This document shows positions 43,111 to 52,421 of a stretch of DNA of 64,000 nucleotides, piece by piece. Where the stretch lies: the NCBI RefSeq assembly GCF_026127265.1, contig NZ_WWFG01000001.1:2953501-3017500 (forward strand), written 5' to 3'. This stretch comes from Nostoc sp. KVJ3 (GTDB taxonomy: Bacteria; Cyanobacteriota; Cyanobacteriia; Cyanobacteriales; Nostocaceae). Both the position numbers and the translations under genes were made by a program. The notes below the pieces were generated by a model. It saw only the letters and a list, made by a program, of their open reading frames with translations. It made no database searches and was not told where the DNA came from. Numbering within the stretch: the stretch's first letter is position 1; the number at the start of each line of letters is the position of its first letter.

Positions 43111-43777
43111 ACTATTGCAATATTTATTACTCAGTAATTAAGATCGACTGAGATGGATTTATACCTCAGCCTATAATATGAGCAATCTCAACAATTTGCC
43201 CTCTGTAGTCCTCCATATCACTTGTAAATTTGAGCATGGCGGTTATTGCTGAGTTTAATAAGCCCTGTTTACCAGGCGATACCTTCTGGCGCATCCGCTA
43301 GACTAACGTATTTCTCTATTAGACATCTCCGATAATGAATGTAAATATGTAGTAGTGCTACGTCTCTACAAGGGTTCTGGATAACGCATATTTAATTTCA
43401 CCAGATGTCTATTTTTATAGACAGCGATCGCAACATCAAGCAAAATGATGCACTTTACCATAGTCAAAACTGAATTCACAACCCTAAACCTAATACAAAA
43501 TATCGTTTCAGACAAAGCATCTGTAACACCAATTCTCTGTAAACTTACACTTAATGATTACTCCTTCTCACTTGGCGTACTTGGCGTACTTGGCGGTTCG
43601 TTTAATAAATTATTAAGTGCAGCCTCATACTAAATTGCTATAACATCCAAATAACAAGCACAAAGTAAATCACTGGAGCTGTATCCAAATCAAGGGGCAA
43701 AAAGATAAATTTGCTTTTGTATACCCTGATTTTAAATAAATATGAGACTATAGAAACATTAAAGCAGTCAGAAAAAC
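43111..43777. other. 667-bp spacer between divergent genes
   Basis: No convincing gene. A short repeat CTTGGCGTACTTGGCGTACTTGGCGGTTCG at about 43570-43600 has a relative at 51442-51470. Otherwise AT-rich with nothing I can name. Confidence 0.5.
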
Positions 43778-44044
43778 GTGAGTCAGCAAGACAAAATCTT
43801 AGACAAAATTCTCTCTGGGACTTCTGATACAGACATCCCTTTCGCCCAACTGTGGCAACTATTATATACACTAGGCTTTGATGAACGGATTCGTGGCGAT
43901 CATCGGATTTTTTTCAAAGCCGATGTTCAAGAAATATTGAACCTACAACATAAAAGAGGAAAAGCCAAAAGCTATCAAATTAAACAAGTTCGGGCGGTGA
44001 TTCTCAAATATAAGCTAGGAAGTAAAAATGATGTTTCGCTATGA
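43778..44044 (+). CDS. hicA: HicA-type mRNA interferase toxin
   Basis: 88-residue HicA toxin. The double-stranded-RNA-binding-like core reads FAQLWQLLYTLGFDERIRGDHRIFF, with the catalytic His of HicA in GDHRIFF, then LNLQHKRGKAKSYQIKQVRAVI. It cleaves mRNA when free of HicB. The start is GTG 43778. It overlaps the antitoxin gene by 17 bp, in the toxin-first order usual for hicAB. Confidence 0.88.
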   Translation: MSQQDKILDKILSGTSDTDIPFAQLWQLLYTLGFDERIRGDHRIFFKADVQEILNLQHKRGKAKSYQIKQVRAVILKYKLGSKNDVSL

Positions 44045-44240
44045 AATTATTATCTATTGGAGTGAATTAGATCGAGCCTTTATTGCAGAAGTCCCAGAAT
44101 TATCAGGCTGTGCTGCTGACGGTGATACTTATCAAGAAGCCTTGCATAATGTAGAATTAGTTATGCAGGAATGGATAGAAACAGCTAAGGATTTAGGTCG
44201 GTCAATTCCTCAACCTCGACCGCGTTTGATGTACATTTAA
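44028..44240 (+). CDS. hicB: HicB-type antitoxin
   Basis: 70-residue HicB antitoxin with the partially degraded RNase-H-like fold: YEIIIYWSELDRAFIAEVPELSGCAADGDT, then YQEALHNVELVMQEWIETAKDLGRSIPQP. There is no C-terminal DNA-binding domain, so any autoregulation needs the complex or another factor. It overlaps hicA by 17 bp. Confidence 0.9.
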   Translation: MMFRYEIIIYWSELDRAFIAEVPELSGCAADGDTYQEALHNVELVMQEWIETAKDLGRSIPQPRPRLMYI

Positions 44241-44320
44241 TACATACACAAACCAAGCGATCTAATTTTTATTAATTTATTTGTTGGAAATCCCTAAATC
44301 ATTCGTGAAAATTTAAATTT

Positions 44321-44353
44321 AGATCCCCGACTTATTCAAGAAGTCGGGGATCT
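44321..44353. terminator. Bidirectional hairpin between hicB and the methyltransferase gene
   Basis: Perfect 13-bp arms AGATCCCCGACTT / AAGTCGGGGATCT with a 7-base loop, between convergent genes (80 bp after hicB, 25 before the methyltransferase end). Confidence 0.65.
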
Positions 44354-44377
44354 AGACACTGTGAAGTTCAACAAATG

Positions 44378-45409
44378 TTAGTTATCGGCAATTTTACAAA
44401 TTGCCATAATATGTGATTTGTATTTGTCAGTACTATAGTGAATAAGTTGTAATCCCGAACGTTCTAGTTCTTGTAAAAGTTTAGGTATTTCATATTTATG
44501 ATGTCGCCAAATAGTAATTTCCTCACCTTGAGAAAATTCAATCTTTTTATTTATCTCCATGTGACTGAAATTTATAGTGTAATCATGATGAAATCTCATA
44601 TTAGCAACTATACTATCGGTTTTTAAATCATATTTTCTCACCAATTCACAATCTTCTGATTTAATCCCAATTTTATTTTTTACCCATCCATATACTTCTT
44701 CTACATGATACTTGCAGCCACCTCTGATATTTCCATCCCATTTAGAGTTACAGCCAATTTCATTAGTGAACACTAGCAAATCATTTTTTTCCATGCTATC
44801 ACGAAAGTTTTTGAATACCTCGTCTCTATTTTGATGGTTCCCAATAGTAACCCCTAAATGTAAAAATATTTTTGCTGTGTCGTCAATTTCAAGACTAGCT
44901 TGATTTTGAAATAGATTTCGGGGTATACAACTATTTTCTATATCAATTGTAGAACTGATAAACTTGACTAGAGGGAACCATTTTTTTAAATTATTTCTGG
45001 ATACACAAAGCAATTCTTCGCTAATATCTAAGGCAATATATTTATTAACCTTATTTAATTTGTTAAGTCTTTGAATAAAATCTTTTACAGGATATGAATT
45101 TCCTGCGCCCACATCTACGATATTGACTTTTTTGCCACTTTGAATATTGCCATTAAGGTATTGAAAGTTAGTTTTTAAAAGTTCAATTTCTACATTAGAC
45201 CTTCGATACCATTTAGGAACAATATATTTTAGATAAAATTCATCCCATATTTTTGCACCTCTACCTTTATAGGAATATTTTAGAGGTATTTCTCGTCTAA
45301 CTTCTAATGCATGAATTATCCCTAAAACTTCTTCTTGAGAAAAAATAGAGTAGAACTCAGAACTTGGCTTTGCTGTGCGACTGATAGGAGTTGAGATATC
45401 CGATGACAT
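44378..45409 (-). CDS. EgtD-like (Methyltransf_33) SAM-dependent methyltransferase
   Basis: 343-residue methyltransferase. The SAM-binding motif NIVDVGAGNSYPVKDFI near 95-110 and IALDISEEL (motif II) are clear. IFLHLGVTIGNHQNRDEVF matches the GSTIGNF block of the histidine-betaine family. The end (IEFSQGEEITIWRHHKYEI, then LQELERSGLQL) also follows that family. EgtD trimethylates histidine on the way to ergothioneine. Several family residues are replaced here and no egtB is adjacent, so the substrate may differ. The gene is AT-rich (many AAA/TTT and ATA codons) compared with its neighbours, suggesting acquisition by transfer. Confidence 0.72.
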   Translation of the reverse strand: MSSDISTPISRTAKPSSEFYSIFSQEEVLGIIHALEVRREIPLKYSYKGRGAKIWDEFYLKYIVPKWYRRSNVEIELLKTNFQYLNGNIQSGKKVNIVDVGAGNSYPVKDFIQRLNKLNKVNKYIALDISEELLCVSRNNLKKWFPLVKFISSTIDIENSCIPRNLFQNQASLEIDDTAKIFLHLGVTIGNHQNRDEVFKNFRDSMEKNDLLVFTNEIGCNSKWDGNIRGGCKYHVEEVYGWVKNKIGIKSEDCELVRKYDLKTDSIVANMRFHHDYTINFSHMEINKKIEFSQGEEITIWRHHKYEIPKLLQELERSGLQLIHYSTDKYKSHIMAICKIADN

Positions 45410-45485
45410 TTGGTTTTCTGGGGTCTTTACATACAGAATTTACGCACAGACTAAGATTTTACGTCATTACGAGCGAAGCGAAGTA

Positions 45486-45665
45486 AGGGATTTCCAATAA
45501 ATTATCCAAAAAACGTAGACGCAAAGCGGCTTGCCGTAGGCTACCACAGAGGCAATAGAGTTGCCAGCGGTTCCCCGACTTGTAGCAACTGACGCGACAC
45601 GGAGAGAGGAGAAATAGAGAGGATTTTTGCGTCAGTTTTGGGATATTTTTTATTTGAAAGTCCCT
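45486..45665. repeat. Miniature element, left copy flanking the ABC exporter pair
   Basis: Ends AGGGATTTCCAATAAATTATCC and (complement) AGGGACTTTCAAATAAAAAA form an imperfect inverted repeat. The inner GAGGATTTTTGCGTCAGTTTTGG and CCACAGAGG are shared with the inverted copy at 49403-49505. This copy is longer because it also carries a GTAGACGC...GGCTTGCCGTAGGC repeat and about 55 bp after CCACAGAGG. Confidence 0.78.
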
Positions 45666-45741
45666 AATTACCCACTGAGTGATTGTTTTTTTTACAATCA
45701 AAGTGCGAGATAATTTTCCAAAGATACAGGGGTGAATTCCA

Positions 45742-47534
45742 GTGCTTCAGCAATCAGAACTTCAGGAAGGTTCGTCGATACAGCCAATGCAGCGTGTGCT
45801 TAAGAGTTTAAGTACTTACCGATGGACTTCGCTGGGAGCATTGGTTAGCTTGTTGATGTTGACGATCGCAAACGCAGTTACCCCACAATTATTTCGCTGG
45901 GGAATCGATGAGGGTATCAAAGAAAAAAACCTCCAAATAGTGCTATATAGCGCCGCCTGGATGGTACTAGCTGCGATCGCTCGTGGTTTATTTAACTTTG
46001 GCCAAAGTTATTTGGCAGAAGCAGTCTCTCAGGGTGTGGCTTACGATCTGCGGAACAAGATTTTTAGCAAAATTCAAAATCTCAGTTTCAGCTATCACGA
46101 TCAATCGCAGACTTCCCAACTGTTAACCCGTGTCACCAACGACATTGAGCAGATTCGTACCTTTATTGGCACTAGCTTAATTCAGGTCATTGGTGGAATT
46201 GTCACACTGGTGAGTATGGCAGTGATTTTGCTAGTGATGAACTGGCAACTAGCACTGATTACCCTAACGGTAGTGCCGATCGCCGCATGGTTAATGGCAC
46301 AATTCGTCACTCGAAATAACAAACTTTTTCGGCAAGTACAAGAGCAACTGAGCAACCTCAATGCTGTATTGCAAGAGAACTTGTTAGGAATACGGGTAGT
46401 AAAAGCCTTTGTCCGCGAGTCAACCGAGCGATCGCGTTACACCTCCTTAAATGATGGTCTAATTAAGGCAAATATGAAGACCATTCATGCCATCCACAAT
46501 ACTTTCCCGTTTATCTTTTTACTGAGTAACTTGGTAACACTGGCAGTTTTCGGCTACGGGGGAGCGCAGGTGATTGGGCGTAAATTCTCCATTGGCGAAC
46601 TAGTAGCCTTTAACTCCTACCTAGCATTTATTCTCCAACCGATTTTATTAATTGGATTTGCAGCCCCCGCAATCGCTCAATCAGCCGCATCTGCTGAACG
46701 AGTCTATGAAGTTGTAGATGCAGAAGTAGAGATCCACGATTGTCCCGGTGCTGTTCCATTTGAAACTTGCGGCGGGAGAATCACCTTTGAAAATGTTTCC
46801 TTTCGCTATCCGGGAGCCAGTAGCGAAACTCTCAAAGAAGTTTCCTTTGAAACCAAACCTAACGAACTAATCGCCGTTTTAGGGATGACTGGTTCCGGGA
46901 AAAGCACGATTATGAACTTAATTCCCCGCTTTTATGATGCCACAGGGGAGCAGTTCGCATTGACGGCCGAGATGTCAAAAGTTTCACACTCAAAAGCTTG
47001 CGATCGCGAATTGGCATTGTGTTTCAGGAAACCACCCTTTTTTCTGGTACACTCCGCGAAAATATTGCCTACGCCAAACCTGATGCAACCTTAGAGCAAG
47101 TAATTGAGGTTGCAAAAAGCGCACAAATGCACGATTTTATTATCGGTCTACCCGATGGTTACGAGACAATTGTCGGGGAACGGGGCGTAGGCTTATCTGG
47201 GGGACAAAAACAAAGAATTGCGATCGCTCGTACCTTACTCACCAATTACAGCATTCTGATTTTGGACGATAGTACCTCAGCTATCGATGCCAAAACTGCT
47301 GCCCAGATTCAAGCTGAACTAGATGGTTTAATGCGCCAAAAAGCTTGTACAACTTTTGTCGTCGCTCAACGTATTAGTACCGTCAAGAATGCCGATCGCA
47401 TTTTTCTCATGGATAAAGGTCGATTGGTCGCCCAAGGAACTCACGAAGAATTGATGGAAACCAGCCCTCTCTACGGGGTAATTTTGGAATCTCAAGTAAA
47501 GACGAAAGAAAAAAATGATACCAAACTAACATAA
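45742..47534 (+). pseudogene. ABC exporter half-transporter, interrupted by a frameshift
   Basis: Reads as two overlapping frames that together make one complete half-transporter of about 597 residues. The first frame (from GTG 45742) has the membrane domain and Walker A GMTGSGKST, then goes out of frame after FYDATGEQ near 46951-46953. The second frame (usable from 46953: VRIDGRDVKSFTLKSLRSR) supplies the Q-loop region, signature GLSGGQKQRIAIA, Walker B LILDDSTS and the H-loop region. A single missing base in what would be CAG-GTT explains the break. It is either a true loss-of-function change or a sequence error. The partner half-transporter follows after 69 bp. Confidence 0.85.
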
Positions 47535-47603
47535 TTAGTATTGCTTAAGATTTTTATAACAGCTTTGTAATCCAAAATCCCAAATCTAAAATCCAAAATT
47601 GCT

Positions 47604-49382
47604 ATGAGAGGCACTATTCCCGTTGTTGCATCTGAGGAAAACGCAAGTCAGCAACTCTCCACCCTACGGCGCTTTTTGCAATACCTGCTACTTTATCGCA
47701 AAGAAATTCCCATCGCCCTGACATTAGTATTTATTGGTGCTGTAACTCAGGCAATAGGGCCGTTTTTTCTCGGCTGGTCGATTGATAACCTAATTGAACA
47801 AGGGAATTTGCAGGGACTCTTACTGTTATTAGGGCTACTAGCGCTGAACTACGGACTTGGCGTTTTGGCAATCCGGGGTCAAATTGTGCGAGTCGGCTGG
47901 ATTATGCAGCGATTGCTGGGCCAACTCCGGCAAGATATTTTCACTAAAATTCAAAGTCTGCCCCTGAGCTTTTTCGATCGCAGCGAAGCGGGCGATTTAA
48001 TGAGCCGCTTGCTGAATGATGTCAATACTGTAAATCAGGCCTTTGGACTGACGATCGCCCAAATGCTAGGCAACGTTTTCAGTTTGATCGGTATAATCAT
48101 TGCCATGCTCTCAATCAATCTGAAACTTGGTTTGTTGAGCAACCTGGTTGTGCCACTGATGATTTTTACCACAAGTTTGTTTGCTCGTTGGGCAAGAGCC
48201 AGGTTTCGCGTTACCCGACAGACCATTGGGGAGCTTTCCGCCAAGTTAGAAGAAGATATTGTCAGCGTGCGAGAAGCACAGGCATTTAATCGGGTACAGA
48301 TGAATATCGCAGAATTTGATGTCCTCAATGCTGCCAATCGTGATGCTAACGTCGAGGCTGTAGCAATAACTTCCGCCTTTTTACCTTCCATCGATTTTCT
48401 CAACACACTAGCAACCGCAGGTGTGCTGGCCTATGGTGGATATCTTGCGGTGACAGGAGAGGCAACAGTTGGTGTGGTGACATCCTTTTTACTTTACGTC
48501 CAGCAGTTCTTCCGCCCTATCCAGATTCTCAGCCAGTTTTACACCCAAGCTCAATCTGCCTTCGCCGGATTAGAGCGAATCTTTTTATTACTAGATGAAC
48601 CGTCAGAACTCAAAGACGCACCCGATGCAGCAGAAATGCCGCCGATCCAGGGTGAAGTCATTTTTGAGAATGTCAAGTTTGGCTACAACCCAGATCAATT
48701 GGTTCTCAAAGGAGTGAATTTGCACGCCTATCCAGGGCAGATGGTTGCATTAGTAGGGGCAACCGGTTCAGGAAAAAGTACGATTATTAACTTGATTTTG
48801 CGCTTCTACGATGTATCTAGCGGTGCAGTGAAAATTGATGATATTGATGTGCGTAGTGTTACTCAAGCAAGTCTGCGCCGTCAAATTGGTATCGTTCTGC
48901 AAGACAATATTCTGTTCACCGGCACCGTCGCCGAAAACATTGCCTTTGGCGTTCCCTATGCTACCCAAGCAGACATCGAAGGGGCGGCACAACTGGCAAA
49001 TGTCCATGAATTCATTACCTCACTACCACACGGCTATACAACTCAATTGGGTGAACGGGGAGCGCCCCTGAGCCAGGGACAGCGACAATTGATCAGTATT
49101 GCCCGTGCGGTGTTGATTAACCCCCGAATTTTGATTCTCGATGAGGCAACCAGCAGCATTGACACGCGTACAGAAGCGCTAGTACAAACTGCGATCGCAC
49201 GTTTGCTGCAAGGTCGTACCAGTTTCGTAATTGCCCACCGTCTTAGTACAGTTACTCAGGCAAATCAGGTATTGGTAATTGAGCAGGGACAAATTGTCGA
49301 GCAAGGTACTCATGCCGAACTCATCGATCAACAGGGTGTCTATGCCAATCTTTATGCCCTGCAACTGGGTGCAGTAGACTAA
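47604..49382 (+). CDS. ABC exporter half-transporter
   Basis: 592-residue fused permease/ATPase, probably forming a heterodimer with the product of the frameshifted gene upstream. Six hydrophobic segments lie in about 1-320 (IALTLVFIGAVTQAIGPFFLGW; LLLLGLLALNYGLGVLAI; LIGIIIAMLSINL). The ATPase part has Walker A GATGSGKST, Q-loop QIGIVLQDN, Walker B ILILDEATSSID and H-loop FVIAHRL. Its signature is degenerate (LSQGQRQLISIARA in place of LSGGQ), a common asymmetry in heterodimeric exporters. Its substrate is unknown. Confidence 0.9.
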   Translation: MRGTIPVVASEENASQQLSTLRRFLQYLLLYRKEIPIALTLVFIGAVTQAIGPFFLGWSIDNLIEQGNLQGLLLLLGLLALNYGLGVLAIRGQIVRVGWIMQRLLGQLRQDIFTKIQSLPLSFFDRSEAGDLMSRLLNDVNTVNQAFGLTIAQMLGNVFSLIGIIIAMLSINLKLGLLSNLVVPLMIFTTSLFARWARARFRVTRQTIGELSAKLEEDIVSVREAQAFNRVQMNIAEFDVLNAANRDANVEAVAITSAFLPSIDFLNTLATAGVLAYGGYLAVTGEATVGVVTSFLLYVQQFFRPIQILSQFYTQAQSAFAGLERIFLLLDEPSELKDAPDAAEMPPIQGEVIFENVKFGYNPDQLVLKGVNLHAYPGQMVALVGATGSGKSTIINLILRFYDVSSGAVKIDDIDVRSVTQASLRRQIGIVLQDNILFTGTVAENIAFGVPYATQADIEGAAQLANVHEFITSLPHGYTTQLGERGAPLSQGQRQLISIARAVLINPRILILDEATSSIDTRTEALVQTAIARLLQGRTSFVIAHRLSTVTQANQVLVIEQGQIVEQGTHAELIDQQGVYANLYALQLGAVD

Positions 49383-49402
49383 AACGAAAAGTAGAATATA
49401 TA

Positions 49403-49505
49403 AGGGACTTCCAAATAAAAAAATTTTCCAAAACTGACGCAAAAATCCTCTTAATCTCGCCTCTGTGGTTTGTTTTTTGGGATAATTTATTCCTTGGAAA
49501 TCCCT
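49403..49505. repeat. Miniature element, right copy flanking the ABC exporter pair
   Basis: 103-bp copy in inverted orientation to 45486-45665: AGGGACTTCCAAATAAAA, CCAAAACTGACGCAAAAATCC, CCTCTGTGG, GTTTTTTGGGATAATTTATTCC and GGAAATCCCT. It is the shorter, uninterrupted form. Confidence 0.8.
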
Positions 49506-49535
49506 AACTCGAATTTACCAATTGCCAGCGAAGAA

Positions 49536-49790
49536 ATGAAGCTACCTAACCTCGATTCACAAACCATCGATCGCATCATTGAAATGGCATGGGAAGATAG
49601 AACATCTTTTGATGCTATTGAAGCTCAGTTTGGGCTGCTGGAAAAACAGGTAATTGCCTTAATGAGGCGCGAAATGAAAGAATCTAGTTTCCAAATGTGG
49701 CGAGAGCGAGTTACTAAACGCAATACCAAGCATTTGTCTAAGCGAGAATTTATTGCAGGTCGGTTTAAATCGCACAATCAAAAAATGTAA
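49536..49790 (+). CDS. TIGR03643 (DUF2805) family protein
   Basis: About 84-residue protein of a small conserved family (LDSQTIDRIIEMAWEDRTSFDAIEAQFGL, then KQVIALMRREMKESSFQMWRERV). It looks helical with a helix-turn-helix-like first half; function unknown. The longest frame starts at a TTG inside the adjacent miniature element (49470), so the ATG at 49536 (MKLPNLDSQT) is the likely start. The next gene begins 15 bp after its stop. Confidence 0.82.
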   Translation: MKLPNLDSQTIDRIIEMAWEDRTSFDAIEAQFGLLEKQVIALMRREMKESSFQMWRERVTKRNTKHLSKREFIAGRFKSHNQKM

Positions 49791-49805
49791 CTAATTGAAA
49801 GTAAA

Positions 49806-50339
49806 ATGACGAAAGTTACACTCTACATTGCAGCTAGTTTCGATGGCTATATTGCTCGCAGCGATGGCGGAATTGAATGGTTATCAATCCTTGATGTAGA
49901 AGGAGAAGACTACGGTTACACTACTTTTTACGAATCTATTGATGCTATTGTTTTGGGCAGCAATACTTACGAAGTCGGGCTTGGTTTTGATGAATGGCCT
50001 TATCCGGGGAAGAAATCATTTGTTTTCACCAAACGTCCCCTCCAATCCGATCGGGAAGATGTTGTATTTGTTTCCGATCCAGTAAAGAACGCCTTAGCAA
50101 ATATAGAGGCTCAAGGTTTGGAAAATATCTGGCTAGTTGGTGGCGGAGCATTAATCAATTCGTTTCTTCAGCACAATTTGATTGACGAATATATTATTTC
50201 AACTATTCCAATTATCTTAGGTGGTGGTATACAGCTTTTCCCACCGCCTACCCCTGAAGAAAAATTGGAGCTGATTAACTCAAAACAATATTCTAGTGGT
50301 TTACTTCAAGCACATTATCGGCGAAAAGGTAAGGCTTAA
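49806..50339 (+). CDS. Dihydrofolate reductase family (RibD C-terminal-like) protein
   Basis: 177-residue reductase of the RibD_C/DHFR-like family. TLYIAASFDGYIARSDGGIEWL is the usual start, DAIVLGSNTYEVGLGFDEWPY the substrate loop, and IWLVGGGALINSFLQHNLIDEYI the NADPH-binding block. Cytosolic; substrate unknown, not shown to be folate. Probably co-transcribed with the TIGR03643 gene. Confidence 0.88.
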   Translation: MTKVTLYIAASFDGYIARSDGGIEWLSILDVEGEDYGYTTFYESIDAIVLGSNTYEVGLGFDEWPYPGKKSFVFTKRPLQSDREDVVFVSDPVKNALANIEAQGLENIWLVGGGALINSFLQHNLIDEYIISTIPIILGGGIQLFPPPTPEEKLELINSKQYSSGLLQAHYRRKGKA

Positions 50340-50366
50340 AAATTTCTAACTTAGAATTATGCTTCA

Positions 50367-50412
50367 AGTGGTGAGAAGTCCGAGACTCGGAACTTCTGGG
50401 GATTTAAACACC
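50367..50412. terminator. Nested hairpin between convergent genes
   Basis: AGAAGTCCGAG / CTCGGAACTTCT pair with a small bulge, inside outer arms GTGGTG / CACCAC. It lies between the DHFR-family gene and convergent trxA and could stop both. Confidence 0.5.
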
Positions 50413-50434
50413 ACCTGAAACATCACTACCCTTA

Positions 50435-50782
50435 TTAGGCATCGGCTACAAGTTTTTGAACAGCCTCGCTAAACTGCTCGTAAGGAGAAACCCCGACAAT
50501 AGTTTCTATTAAAACACCCTCTTTGAAAATTAAAACTGCTGGAATACTGCGAAGTCCAAATTTTTTGAAAATTGGCTTATTGCTGTCAACGTCTACCTTA
50601 ACAACTTTAGCGCGACCTTTATATTCTTCGGCAAGTTGTTCCATTAATGGACTGATCAAGCGACAGGGGCCACACCAAGTAGCAGTAAAATCAACAACAA
50701 CGACTTTTTCTTCACTTTCTGTTAAAACACTATCAAAATCACTTTCTTGAACGTAAGCAACTATGTGAGTATCTGTAGACAT
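50435..50782 (-). CDS. trxA: Thioredoxin
   Basis: 115-residue thioredoxin. Active site WCGPCR at about 36-41 after VVVDFTATWCGPC, then the conserved cis-proline in FGLRSIPAVLIFKEG. Reduces target disulfides in the cytosol using ferredoxin- or NADPH-thioredoxin reductase. It is close to the m-type length. Single gene, convergent with the DHFR-family gene. Confidence 0.95.
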   Translation of the reverse strand: MSTDTHIVAYVQESDFDSVLTESEEKVVVVDFTATWCGPCRLISPLMEQLAEEYKGRAKVVKVDVDSNKPIFKKFGLRSIPAVLIFKEGVLIETIVGVSPYEQFSEAVQKLVADA

Positions 50783-50950
50783 TTTTTAATTCCTTTGTAT
50801 CAAACGAAAAATTTCAACGAAAAACTAACTATACAAACTATACTCCCTTATGCGTGTCAGATTCACCATTCACCTACATTTAACTCTCTGACTGAGGGTG
50901 CATTGTGCGATCGCTCCCAACCCGGCTAATCCTTTCAAGGCGTAGAAGGA

Positions 50951-51271
50951 TCAATAGTCATTTTCTCGCTCAAATAGTTCTAACAAGCCAATTGTGCCTA
51001 CAAAAAAAGTATAAGTAGCATATTGGATTGGCATCTTTTTTCGGGAAGTTGCATAAAAAGCTGCTATAATTGCCTCGATAAAATGGCACGTCATGGCAAA
51101 ACGCTCAATCCAAAAAATTAGATTAAGGCTGTTTGGTACATTACTATTAGTTATTACTGCATAAATATTCCACAACTCCAATCCAATCGCGCTTATTATA
51201 AGCACTGTAGATATAATTTTTACAAAATTAAAAAGATTTCTCTTGATCGACTTTAAATTCGTCCTATCCAT
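50951..51271 (-). CDS. Small multi-span membrane protein, unknown
   Basis: About 106 residues from ATG 51271 (MDRTNLKSIKRN), with three hydrophobic segments: FVKIISTVLIISAIGLELW, FAMTCHFIEAIIAAFYA and YATYTFFVGTIGLLELF. The pattern HFIEAIIAAFYA with KKMPIQYATYTFFVGTIGLLELF resembles small conserved cyanobacterial membrane proteins of the TMEM254-like type; I am not certain of the family. A TTG at 51295 would add eight residues. Confidence 0.65.
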   Translation of the reverse strand: MDRTNLKSIKRNLFNFVKIISTVLIISAIGLELWNIYAVITNSNVPNSLNLIFWIERFAMTCHFIEAIIAAFYATSRKKMPIQYATYTFFVGTIGLLELFERENDY

Positions 51272-51536
51272 AAAAAATATTGCAAATATCTCCAATACTG
51301 ATTATCTAAAATTATCCCTAAGTCAATCAATCTTATATCATGATTTGCCTTTTTGTAAAAGCCTCTAAAAATATAGGCATGATGTATAGCAATCCTAAAT
51401 CATTTGTGAAAATTACATATCTCTTTCTTCTTTCTTCTCTTTGCGTCCTTGGCGTACTTGGCGGTTCGTTTCCTTATTTATATTTTTCACGACTCATTTA
51501 GGACTACTATATCAAGCCTACCATTACCCTAAACAC

Positions 51537-51639
51537 TATAGCGGTTTTCATTTATGTGAGGTACACCCGTAGGGGCAATTCATGAATTGCCCCTACACCT
51601 TACGAGATGATGTACCACATTTGAATGGGAACCGCTATA
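51537..51639. repeat. 103-bp miniature inverted-repeat element, TATAGCGGTT ends
   Basis: Second copy of the element at 27778-27883, same orientation: TATAGCGGTTTTCATT and AATGGGAACCGCTATA ends, an inner GTAGGGGCAATTCATGAATT palindrome, and the unique middle CACCTTACGAGATGATGT shared by both. A few bases are missing relative to the first. Confidence 0.85.
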
Positions 51640-51749
51640 AGAGTAATTAAGATTAAATCACCAGATATTTAAAAAATGAGAAAAGTGTGGAATAATACAT
51701 AGGTGGTAAATTTCACTGCACTCAGTAAATTGATAAAAAATGTAAAGCT

Positions 51750-51959
51750 ATGATTGCTCAACATTACAATTCAATTCATGTTGAAAAACCCTTACTTCAA
51801 CAAATCAAGATTAAAGAAAACCAGCTAAAAATTGCCCAAGAATCTAACATGCTCTATGTAGTAGAAGCATTGCAGATTGAATTATTAAAGTTAGAGTCTC
51901 AATTATCAGAGCCGCAAGACGTTGAGATTCAAGCGTTGATGAGTTTGTTAGACGATTAA
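51750..51959 (+). CDS. Small coiled-coil hypothetical protein
   Basis: 69-residue protein, helical throughout, with a coiled-coil-like middle (LLQQIKIKENQLKIAQESN, then VVEALQIELLKLESQLSE) and an acidic end (MSLLDD). No known family. No strong ribosome site. It lies in a spacer with no clear partner. The amphipathic regularity makes a real gene more likely than chance. Confidence 0.5.
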   Translation: MIAQHYNSIHVEKPLLQQIKIKENQLKIAQESNMLYVVEALQIELLKLESQLSEPQDVEIQALMSLLDD

Positions 51960-52186
51960 GATTGTAAATTTTTGTTGCAAAGTTTATTCAAAACTCAAAA
52001 ACTGTGTTTCCAGGAGCATAGCATAATAATTGTAATAACTGGGGGTGTGGCTTAGGTGCTATACCTCAATTCTTCAGATTACAAAAAGTGTGTTTTTATA
52101 CTTAGTGTATCTTCTATTGCTCAGGAACAAAATGCTCAAGCCCCGTGTCTGGGGTAACTGGGAGCAATGCGATTTTGTGAGATGGG

Positions 52187-52325
52187 TAAGCAGGGGAGGC
52201 AGGGGAGGCAGGGGAGGCAGGGGAAGAGAAAGAAAATAAGTGTAGAAGCAGTCTGTAACGGTCGTAAAAAATACTAAAAATGCCTCTTTACTCACTCTGC
52301 TCCCCCTGCTACCCCTGCTACCCCT
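52187..52325. repeat. G-rich and complementary C-rich tandem tracts
   Basis: About four copies of GGGGAGGCA (52190-52225) face three copies of CCCCTGCTA (52300-52322), giving a long weak inverted repeat in an otherwise empty spacer (51960-52421). Similar tracts lie at 40045. Confidence 0.6.
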
Positions 52326-52421
52326 GCCTATTTTACGAGGATCTCACTTTTTCGCGTTGCTCCCGGGGTAACTTCACCTCGTGCAGTTTTACAAAGAATT
52401 GGTGTTACTTGGATTAAGATG

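Noticed and set aside
52074..52295. 73-codon minus-strand ORF rich in LPPLPP
   Set aside because: Translated from a G-rich tandem tract; no ribosome site.
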